From: Warburgia ugandensis
Lineage: Eukaryota; Streptophyta; Magnoliopsida; Canellales; Canellaceae
Direction of reading: 5' to 3'
Length of the DNA stretch: 64,000 bases
Assembly: GCA_035236585.1 (NCBI GenBank)
Contig: CP141136.1
Coordinates: 54,391,136-54,455,135 of the forward strand
Positions within the stretch are counted from its first letter, which is position 1, and every line of letters starts with the position of its first letter. Both the position numbers and the translations under genes were made by a program. Shown one piece after another: positions 12,828 through 21,984 of this stretch. The notes under the pieces were generated by a model. The model ran no database searches and had not been told where the DNA came from. It saw nothing but the letters and a program-made list of their open reading frames with translations.

Positions 12828-12990
12828 ATTAAAGTCATTTTCTAAAAATTATATATGTTTAAAAATATGGACATTTAAAGTCATTTTCTAAAAAATGACT
12901 TTAAAAGTATGCACTTTTCAAGTTGTTTCTTGAAAACAACTTTAAAATTTTGAACTTTTAAAGTCATTTTTTTGGAAATGACTTCAAAAT
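12828..12990. repeat. Second subterminal-type repeat cluster (AAAGTCATTTT)
   Basis: About six copies of AAAGTCATTTT / AAAATGACTTT in both orientations belong to the same motif family as 11485-12065. They sit directly upstream of the transposase relic. Confidence 0.7.
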
Positions 12991-13441
12991 CACATCTGTT
13001 TTAAGAATTATTTCGTCAACTTTCACCATACCTTCTCGCTCTATGTTTATTATATGTGCACAAAATATAAACTAGATTTCTTTTTCCCTACTCTGAACCA
13101 AATCCTACCTCTAAATTGTAACTACATTCACAAATTCGGGGTCAATCTTGATTTTTTAGTGTTGGTTAGTATCTCTTTGTTCAGCTTATATATATTATGC
13201 ATATATATTTGAAGAATTTTTACAAGGTTGTGGGTTAGAATTTTTTCTTTTGAAATTTAATTTCATTCATGAATGTGTCTATCATATTTTTCTTTTTTTC
13301 ATTGCTAATTGAAAATTTTCATGAAAAGTGGTTATTTTAAATACTTCAATTCATGGATATATAATGTTTAGTAAAATGCCTAACCTAATCTTTTCATGTC
13401 TTACAAGTCTCCACGCAAATTTGCTTCGATTTCTTGTGATA

Positions 13442-15273
13442 ATGGAAAAATATGCTTGGATGATTACAGCAAGAATATCAAAAGAATATGAGGGTACAAA
13501 AAATTTCATAGAGTTTGTACTTAAGTCAGGTGTTGATCGTAATCGCATTCGTTGTCCATGCTCAAAATGTAAAAACTTGAAAAAAGTAACTGTAGGGGTG
13601 TTGAGAGAACACTTGTGTTTTAATAGAATCGATAAAAGCTACCACCCGTAGATTTGGCATGGAGAAGAACTTCTGCATAGGCCCTCGAAAAGGCTTGGAA
13701 GATATGATCAAGACATTGTAAGAAGTGTTGGAGACAGTAGTACAATTATACCAATGTTTTGAGATGCATATGATGACTTCCAAGATGACTTTAAACAATT
13801 TCATACTACATTAGAGGAAGGTGATGAGTCGTTGTACCATGAGTGTAAAGATTATACCAAGCTGTCCGCAATGGTAGAACTTTATAATGTGAAATCAAGA
13901 TTTGGATTTTCAGATCAAGGTTTTACAAAGGTCTTAAAAGTGGTGGGTAAGATGCTACTGAAGGATAATAAATTGGTGAGGTCCACATGAAAGGCAAAGA
14001 AAACCATGGTTGCACTAGGGTTGAAGTATGAGAAGATACATGTGTGTCCTAATGACTACATCTTGTATAGGAAGGAGCACAAGGATAAAACTACATGCCC
14101 AACTTGTGGACAACCAAGATGGAAGTTAAAGAAGAATTCAACTGAGATGGTTATAAGTGTTCCTACAAAGGTTCTATGGTACTTCTCTCCTATTCTAAGG
14201 TTCAAAAGAATGTTTTGTATAACAAAAATAGTGAAGAAATTAATGTGGCATGCCAATGACAGAGTAACTGATAGCTTTTCATGCCATCCAGTAGATAATC
14301 CATCATGGAAACTCATAGATTTCATGTGGCCTAATTTTGGCGAAGAACCTAAAAACCTACGACTAGCATTATTTGCAAATGGGATTAATTCCCATGGTTC
14401 TATGAGTAGTTGTTGGCTCGTTATATTAGTTTGCTACAACCTTCCACCATCTCTGTGCATGAAGAGGAAGTTCATGATGCTAACTATGTTGACATCGGAT
14501 CCAAAGCAATTAGGGAATGACATTGACGTATACTTATCTCCTTTGATGGATCATCTTGAGACATTATGGGACATAGGTGTTGAAGAATATGATTCATACA
14601 GGAAAGATTCATTCACCCTAAAGGTTATACTATTGTGGACAATAAGCAACTTCCTTGTGTATGGTAATTTGTTTGGATGCACTGTGAAGGGATACAATGC
14701 TTGTACTATGTGTAGTGATCAAACATATGCTATTGACTTAAACATGGTAGGAAAATGGCATTCCTTGGGCACAGAAGATGGTTGCACAAAGACCATCCAT
14801 ATCGCTTTAAGAAAGGAGAACTTAATGGGAGTGTAGAGACAAGGACACCTCTAAAGATGTTGACAAGATGTTAGGTATTGGAGCAGGTTGAAAATATTAA
14901 TGTCTTGTGGGGAAAGAATACGAAGAAATCAAGTAAACGTGCAAGTAAAAGTAATTGTAGAAGTTATTGGAAGAAGAAATCAATATTTTTTTGTCTTCCA
15001 TACTGAAAATCACTGCATATGCGCCATGTGCTTGATGTCATGCACATTGAGAAAAATGTGTCTAAAAACTTGACTGGTACCTTGCTTAATATCCTAGAAA
15101 AAACAAAGAATGGACTTGCAACTCGAATGGATCTTATGAACATGGGTTTGAAGATGAGGTTGTTTAAGATAGAGTTGTACTTTGTTTTGTATGCTCCATT
15201 GAGTAGAGTTATATCCTCAGATTATCATTTTAGTTATCTTAGATTGCTAGGAGACATACTTTTAGATGGATAA
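13442..15273 (+). pseudogene. CACTA transposase relic (Transpos_assoc + TNP2/Transposase_21)
   Basis: The N-terminal block at 13442-13650 (MEKYAWMITARISKEY...) carries the cysteine pattern 'RCPCSKCKN' of the transposase-associated domain (PF13963). After stops near 13650, 13760 and 13988, the TNP2 domain (PF02992) appears: 'GLKYEKIHVCPNDYILYRKE', 'CPTCGQPRWK', 'VPTKVLWYFSPILRFKRMF', 'WHANDRV', 'YNLPPSLCMK', 'GNDIDVYLSPL', then 'WTISNFLVYGN' at about 14006-14836. A further frame carries 'YWKSLHMRHVLDVMHIEKNV' at 14985-15075 and 'LTGTLLNILEKTKNGL' to about 15273. The residues usually read 'YSIWPV' are reduced near 14410. Several frames and stops make it inactive. Any second ORF has been lost; a tandem repeat follows directly. 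Confidence 0.9.
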
Positions 15274-15286
15274 ACTTTATTTGATA

Positions 15287-15495
15287 GCTGGTAGAATATA
15301 GTTAGATAACAGGTGAAGACATACTTAGTTAGCTGGTAGAGACATAGTCAGATAGCTAATAGAGACATAGTCAAACTATAACAGGTGAAGACATACTTAG
15401 ATAGCTAGTAGAATATAGTTAGATAATAGGTGAAGACATACTAAGCTAGCTGGTAGAGACATACTCAGATAGCTAGTAGAGACATAGTCAAACAC
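15287..15495. repeat. 117-bp tandem repeat, about 1.8 copies
   Basis: The word GCTGGTAGAATATAGTTAGA at 15287 recurs at 15404 as GCTAGTAGAATATAGTTAGA, with the whole unit following. Inside each unit there are shorter repeats of 'ATAGCTAGTAGAGACATA'. The repeat begins about where the transposase homology stops. Confidence 0.8.
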
Positions 15496-15743
15496 AACAG
15501 CATCAAACTAATGCCCTTGATTTGACATTGGTTGACCTCAACAGGATCGGCTATAAGAATGATCGTGATAAGAGATGGTCAACTATTTTATCATCCTATC
15601 TAAGGGATTTTTATAATCCCATCATTTGAAGTAGTACTTTGTGAAAATGAGGATTATGTGTGTGACAATGGTGAGGAAGGTACTTGGGTTTGAAAACAAT
15701 ATATATTTTAGGATATGTGGAATATGTATATTAGTTAGTTGCA

Positions 15744-15764
15744 ATATATATATATATATATATA
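15744..15764. repeat. (TA)n microsatellite
   Basis: An uninterrupted run of about ten TA units is seen. It sits at the start of the block that is duplicated at 19.6 kb. Confidence 0.9.
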
Positions 15765-16303
15765 ATTCCATATTTATAATTTTTAGCTCTTTTTGTCATG
15801 AGCTATATGGTTGGTAAGTGAGCTATGTCTGTACAAAGAATGCATGAATAAATGTTTACTATAAAAATAAATAAATAAATTGTTTCATTGTGTATTAATT
15901 TTTAGATTTTGTAAAGTACTAACATAAAAGGTGTATATCTTTTGAACAAAAAAATTTATAAAGTCGACTTTAAAGTGAATACTTTTAAAGTCGTTTTAAA
16001 AGTAACGACTTTAAAAGTGTTCACTTTTAAAGTAATTTTTTGAAAAATGAATTTAAAAGTATCCACTTTTAAAGTCATTTTTTTAAAACGACTTTAAAAG
16101 TATAACACACCTCATAATTAATTATTCATCTTATTTTTCTTAATGTTCTTTTTTTAGTATAGTTTTGTACTTCTTTGGTTATCACATATTTCTAGTTCTT
16201 TAGGAGTGTTTCTACAATATTTTGTGACGTAAGTAAATTTTGGAAGCTTAGGGTCAATCAAATACATATATTCATTTAAAATTAAGTATAACCCTGAGCC
16301 CTA
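15765..16303. repeat. Duplicated block, copy A (partner at 19632-20100)
   Basis: Segments 15765-15860 and 16110-16290 align in order with 19632-19735 and 19918-20098 at high identity. Shared words include TTTGTCATGAGCTATATGG and CTTTGGTTATCACATATTT. Copy A is followed by 'ACCCTGAGCCCTAA' and copy A' by a longer stretch of similar telomere-like words, so the ancestral unit probably contained both. Confidence 0.8.
15958..16105. repeat. Subterminal inverted-repeat array (TTTAAAGTCRTTT), right
   Basis: About seven copies of the same motif as at 11485-12065 occur in both orientations, for example AAAGTCGTTTTAAAAGTAACGACTTT. A fragment of the motif pair is also present at 19736-19765, in the second copy of the duplicated block. 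Confidence 0.78.
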
Positions 16304-16305
16304 AA

Positions 16306-19300
16306 TGTGATGACCTGGGTTTTTCGAAACAAACTTTGCCAAATTCATTTGAAAATGGTTAGGATCATGAGTAATTTTCTTTTAACATTTCCAAAACATT
16401 TTAGAACTATCATATATAGTAGTTTTCAAAACCGCCCTTCCATGTCCAGGTGTCTCATTACAACTTCACATATAAGCAAAATAATTTTACAAGAATAAGC
16501 ACTACTAGGACCCACTGGTCATAGCCCAAACAATCTTAAATTAAATTATAAATTAAATTAAATCAACTCCTCACATTCATAACAAAGTTACTTATCTCAT
16601 CATATCATTGTTCTAAATGTTCAATGTTCTTATTCTAAAAGAAATGAGTACTAATTTCGCTATTATACTTTACCTCGTCTACCCCAAAGTTCCTACTTTG
16701 CCTCAATTCTCTAATTATGATTAGAAGATTGACCTGAAAATGTTGGTAAGGGTGAGTACGACCACTCAATGGAAAATTCTAAGTTAAACAAAAACATGCA
16801 AAAAACACATGAATGCATAGAGATATTGGGATGCGAATGATTAAACGCGCTCGATATCAAACCTCAGTAATGAGTAATTCTCAAAGTCCACAATAATTCA
16901 CATTGAGTATTTAAATCTTAATCAAAAGCACACAGCATTAAAAGTTGTACCATATATCTAAAACATGTCATATAACGTCAAACTGATCAAACAGCAGCAT
17001 CCTGCTGAAGCCATAGAGGCAAGTGGTCTAAATCTCTCAAGGTTGACCGACATATACATATATGTCCATATCAAATCTCCTTTGCTATGCACGTAGAGAA
17101 AACTAATATCTCATGCCTATGTTCAATCGTGGATATCGCATGACCTACACTGGTCCTCATGGGGGAGATCGGATCACACTGAATGGAAAGTCCCATGACC
17201 CTTCTAAACGCATAGAAACCTTTACCTCAGGCGGGTATCAAAATTTCTTTTCAGAGTGTCAGTGGCCAACTAACCTACTAGCATAGCAAACTACAAGAGT
17301 CTCATAAATTACTCCTCACACATGACTTCAAAGAGTCCCATCCTATATTTGATTTCATATTCAATTCTAGTAAGCACCCATGAGTACTTTCTCTTTCTAT
17401 ATATGTGCATATATTTAAATACATCTAAAACTTGGTCATCCTTTTTATCTAGATAACCAACAATGAAATTTACCATACAACCAAGCATTTATCCTCATAC
17501 ATCAAAACAAAGTCAATAGTATGATCCAAGTACATCTACGACTGAGTGGTCATGGATTCACAGTTGAACAAGATCATTGGTATCAAACTATTTGATATAA
17601 TGCACATGTATTCACAACAAATGAAAGCTATGACTGTTTCTAATTGTCATGGTACATAAAATAATGGGCTAACTAAAATAAAATTTTGAAACTGATTTGG
17701 CATATGCACCTAATTCAATATGAGGAGGTATGCTCTATTTTAGATTGGTCATGACCAGAGTTAACATGCTAAGATGTGTTGCTGCATGTGCATGTTATTG
17801 GGAATGGCATCTATAAAGTTATGATAAGGGAATACCAACGCCCATGCTATTTCCATGAATATAAAAGTGCGCATCGAATGAACAGCATGCATCAAGCTAT
17901 GATAAACAAACTTAGTGTATGTGCTGGAATAATGGATGAACAAGGGTGATCAAATAAGTGGGCACATGAATCTAGATCAGAAATTTAATCCATAGGTATG
18001 GATTAAAAGCAAGTAATATGCTGATAAAATCATGGATCAACAGATGAAATTTCAAGGGAATCTTTAAGTAAGGCAAAGACAAGAGTGTTCATGTTCCAAC
18101 ACAAAAATTGATAGTGTGATTCCAAAACCAAAACTAATCGTGGGTGCTCCTAATCTTATGGAATTAGTACCAATCAATGGAATGATTTAACATATGCATG
18201 AAGACTTTCAAGGGGCATGTGCATGAGGTTTGATGGAGTGAATGGTGTAAACATGAAATCTAATGAGGCGGCCATGTGCAATAGGTGATGGAATCAAGGT
18301 ATGTATGCGTTGATAAGCCAGGCTATACAATTGGAATATCATGAAGCACACCAAGCCATCGCATGTACATATTTAATCAAGCTATGCAAAAAGAATCATT
18401 ATAAAATGAAGTGAATGATAACGTAAGCAATAACCTAACTTGAGGGGTAAGATACTATGATAAAAGGTGCTAGTCTATTGGATGATATTTGATGGAGTGA
18501 TGTGTTTGATTCTGAACCTTTGTTAGCACATATACATATGATGATGTTTAAATTCTTGATTGAATTATATTAAATTAGTTCATGCACCTACAACCCATGC
18601 TCCTATAACAAACAACCCATGCTCTCCATGTGCTTATAACAATCAAATCCATGCACTCCAAACAAATCAATGTGCCTAAATGGACATAAATCAATGATAA
18701 GATTCAAATTGTTGGTAGCTATTTTGCTAATAATAATATAGACCAACAACATAATTTAAGCAACAACCAAGCATGGTTCATGCATACATCAATTGCAAAA
18801 ATTAACAATTTAGTTTGAACAAAACAAATCATAAGCGCGCATAAACTAAATCCATGACCTTGAAAGCAAAAACCAATCTAATCTAGAATAACCCACGCCC
18901 CTACCTCTTAGTAGCAAAATAATCTTCTACACTCTTCTTTTCCAAAACGCAAGGTGTGGCTGATCCTTGGTGCAGCCTCCTTCTCCTTCTTCTTTTCTCT
19001 CCCTTCCTCTCTCTTTCTCTCTTTCTTTCTTTTTCTCTCTTTCTCATTCTTTCTTACTTTTTCTCTCTTTCTCGTTATGTCTTTCTTTTCCTCTTTGTGT
19101 TTCATGCATTCATTCCTCCCCCTCTTAAGCGAATTTTAGTTGACTCTTCTCTATCCTACCATATCTCTAGATATTTCTTTCCTTCTTATCCTATCCCTTC
19201 ACGCATTCATTCCTCCCCCTCTTAAGCCAATTTTAGTTGACTCTCCTCTATCCTACCATATCTCTAGATATTTCTTTCCTTCTTATCCTATCCCTTCACG

Positions 19301-19564
19301 CATTCATTCCTCCCCCTCTTAAGCCAATTTTAGTTGACTCTCCTCTACCCTACCATATCTCTAGATATTTCTTTCCTTCTTATCCTATTCCTTTGGACAC
19401 TCCTTGGTTTTGGGTAGGGAATTTCTCCAAAAAGATTATCTTTGGAGACTTGAATTCTAGTTCTAGAATTTTGCATACTCATTCTATAGCCAATAGAGCA
19501 ATTAGATTTTGTTGTCAATTCCATGCAAAAGAATATTTATATTATGAAAATGAAAGTTATTACA
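16306..19564 (+). mobile_element. Candidate 3.3 kb solo LTR interrupting the duplicated block
   Basis: The stretch starts TGTGATGACCTGGGTTTTTC and ends GTTATTACA, the TG...CA pattern and typical opening of large plant Ty3/gypsy LTRs. It contains no gene but has a pyrimidine-rich zone (18960-19100) of the sort seen in such LTRs. It sits exactly where the 'TGAGCCCTAA' tract of the duplicated block is split: the word ends at 16304 on the left and restarts at 19566 on the right. The immediate 5-bp flanks (CTAAA, CTGAG) do not match well, so the duplication may be decayed or my ends may be off by a few bases. An 11-base imperfect inverted end (TGTGATGACCT / TGTAATAACTT) is an alternative hint of a DNA transposon. 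Confidence 0.5.
19107..19390. repeat. 97-bp tandem repeat, 2.9 copies
   Basis: Three head-to-tail units start at 19107, 19204 and 19301, each opening with CATTCATTCCTCCCCCTC. The copies differ at only a few positions. The repeat has no stop in one plus-strand frame, which produces a run of overlapping open frames that I regard as artefacts. Confidence 0.93.
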
Positions 19565-19632
19565 CTGAGCCCTAACCCCAAACCCTGAACCCTAAACCTT
19601 AGATCCTGAACATGAACCTTAACCCTGAACAC
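19565..19632. repeat. Degenerate telomere-like repeats (CCCTAAA/CCCTGAA), tract 1
   Basis: Words such as CCCTAACCCCAAACCCTGAA and CCCTAAACC occur head to tail. The plant telomere unit on this strand is CCCTAAA. This tract mixes it with CCCTGAAC variants and is too degenerate to be a telomere. Confidence 0.7.
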
Positions 19633-20100
19633 TAATTCCATATTTGTATTGTTTAGCTCTTTTGTCATGAGCTATATGGATTGATAAGTGAGTTAGCTAT
19701 ATTTACATACAAAGAATATATGAATGGATCTATGTTGACTTTAAAAGTGTACACTTTTAAAGTATGCACATCAAATAACAATTTACAAAATTTTGAATTA
19801 TATAAATTTGGTATCAAGAAAACTTTAATATAAGAACCACGCTCTCTCACATGCACAAACATTTGCAACTCATGAAATGTACAGGGAAATTTAAGCTAAT
19901 TAACACACCCACATTCCTACCTCATAATTAATTTATCATCTTATTTTGCTTAATGTTATTTTATTAGTATAGGTTTTGTACTTCTTTGGTTATCACATAT
20001 TTTTAGTCTTTAGGAGTGTTTCTAAAATATTTTGTGGTACAAGTAAACTTTGGAATCTTAGTGTCAATCAAATACATATATTCATTTAAAATTAATTAAG
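19632..20100. repeat. Duplicated block, copy A' (partner at 15765-16303)
   Basis: This repeats the content of 15765-16303, except that most of the TTTAAAGTC array is lost (only 19736-19765 remains). A further short echo of the region (CATTTCATTGTGTATTAATT) occurs at about 20350-20400, matching 15880-15930. Confidence 0.78.
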
Positions 20101-20109
20101 TGGAGATCA

Positions 20110-20315
20110 ACCATGAACCCTAACATTGAACCCCTAACCTTAAACCTTAATCCTCAGCCCTTAACTCTAACCCTGAACCTTGTTCCTTGAATAATTGAAC
20201 CTTGAACACTAAACAGTTACATATGTACCCTGAACCCTTGCTCTAAACCTTAACCCTGAGCCCTTAACCCTTACCCTGAACCTAAACCCTTACCCTAAAC
20301 CTTGATGCTTGAACC
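20110..20315. repeat. Degenerate telomere-like repeats, tract 2
   Basis: About 200 bases of head-to-tail variants of AACCCTGAACCCTTA and CCCTAAACCTT are seen. They follow the second copy of the duplicated block just as tract 1 follows the first. Confidence 0.72.
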
Positions 20316-20399
20316 CATGTATGAATGTTGACTATTATCACAAAAAATCCATTTCATTGTGTATTAATTGCTAAATATGTATTGTGTTGTACTAACATA

Positions 20400-21265
20400 A
20401 AAGAACTAATATGGAATAATATTGATGGAGTGCACATGCATTAAATGGACGAAAGCATAGCTTTATTTTCTTGAATTTTTTTTTTTTAAATAAGTAAAAT
20501 CTTAAGAATACTCTATTTAGATGGAAAGATCTCATTCACTGAATTGTTCTAACCATTGTCACTTTGTAGTTTAATAAATAGTAAAATGGAAAAAGAATGA
20601 TGCTTTAAAATGTCTTAGGTTTCCCAATTTAATCAAAGTAGATAAAATCATAAAGTTCAAGGAACACTCCAAGGCTAATGATAAGATAGCACGAGGCACC
20701 CCATTACCACATAATGGATTCTCTTGTGGATGATCCACATCATTTAGGTAACCCTCGAACATTAGATCTTCAATAGCAAAACATCCAATTAGGCAACTAA
20801 GTAGTTGAAAAAAAGTCTCCATAGTTGTTACATGTAAATCAATGCTTATAGCAAGCTTTTAAATGTCATGGTTTTGTCTTTATTGAAAAAAAGTGATAAC
20901 AAACAAAAATAGGCATAAGTGGAAAGAAACAAAAATAGGCAAAAGTGACAAAGTTCAAAAGTCAAAGTAGTAAACTCCAAATTAGAGAAAACAATCAAAT
21001 GAGGACTTGGAATGCCCCTTGTTTGCTCCAAAACATTTTGAAAGAAATATGATAGACTAAACAAAGGAAGGCTTGAAGGAAGATAAAACTATGTGAATTG
21101 TTTGTTATTTTTCCAAGAAATAATTTTAAATTATAAACTTGCAAAAGATGATGATCATCATGTGATTTTTTATTTTTTTGAAGAATTCATAAGATGAATA
21201 TAAGAAAATGTAATGGAATCAAGAAGGAAATTTTCCAATCTAAGAAAATTTTTGATAAAAGAGTA
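20400..21265. other. AT-rich DNA, no gene seen
   Basis: Short unrelated reading frames only. A repeated word 'ACAAAAATAGGCA' occurs twice near 20903 and 20930. No protein family was recognised. Confidence 0.35.
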
Positions 21266-21268
21266 TTT

Positions 21269-21876
21269 GCAAGTCAAGAACACTTGAAGGGTGATTACAA
21301 GTCAAAAGACTTGAGATAAAGCAAGCTGAAAAAGCTTGGAAGTGATTGCAAGTCTGAAGGCTTGAAAAATGCATTGCAAGTCCAATGAACTTGAGGCAAT
21401 TGTAGGTCTAAAATCTCGATCGAGGTAAAGTAAACTTGAAAAGTTGAAACTAATTGCTAGCTTTGATATTTGAGAAAGTATTGCAAGTCCAATAGACATG
21501 AGAAGATTGCAAGTCCAAAGGACTTGAGATCATTGCAAGTCTAAAATACTTGAAATAAAGCAAGATTAAAATGTTTAAAAGTCTAGAGGGAGTACTACAA
21601 ACCAAATGACTAGAGAAAATATTGCAAGTCTGAATGACTTGAGGAGATTAGAAGTCTAAAGACTTGAACAAACCTTGCAAGTCCAAAAGCCTTGAGAACA
21701 TATTCCAAGTCTAAAGGACTTGAAGTGATTGCAAGTAAAAAAGACTTAAGGTAGAGAAAGCTTGAAAGTGATTGCAAGCCCTGAAGTTTGAAAAACTATT
21801 GTAGGTTCAAATGACTTAAGAAGATTTTACAAGCCCAAAGGACTTGAGATGATTGAAAGTATAAAACACTTGAGAT
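21269..21876. repeat. Array of about 20 short hairpin repeats (CAAGTCnAAnGACTTGA)
   Basis: Imperfect palindromes such as GCAAGTCCAAAGGACTTGAG recur about every 25-45 bases over 600 bases. They diverge mostly in the loop. The array lies just beyond the 3' end of the minus-strand transposase pseudogene, so it may be that element's subterminal repeat array. No coding role is visible. Confidence 0.78.
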
Positions 21877-21984
21877 GCATATATAGCATTCCAACATCCA
21901 ATGGGACCTATATATAGTATTCATGTGTATGAATTGTGAAATTAAAATGGCATAATTAAGCAACCTATGTTACAACGTACCCGC

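Larger units (their letters stand above)
11485..16105 (+). mobile_element. Decayed CACTA (En/Spm-type) DNA transposon
   Basis: A TNP2-type transposase relic (13442-15273) lies between arrays of short palindromic repeats built on ACTTTTAAAGTCRTTT and its reverse complement (11485-12065, 12828-12990, 15958-16105). CACTA elements carry many copies of a short motif in both orientations near each end, which bind the TNPA-type protein. I see no clean CACTACAA terminus: the left edge near 11470 has only a degenerate 'CGCTACTACAC'. Boundaries are therefore approximate, and the 3' end may extend to about 20.4 kb through a tandem duplication. Confidence 0.68.

Noticed and set aside
18908-19575. Overlapping plus- and minus-strand open frames (60-112 codons)
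   Set aside because: They are produced by a pyrimidine-rich tract and the 97-bp tandem repeat; the protein texts are simple repeats.
21269-21876. CRISPR array
   Set aside because: The units are palindromic, irregularly spaced and diverged, there are no uniform unique spacers or cas genes, and the DNA is plant nuclear.
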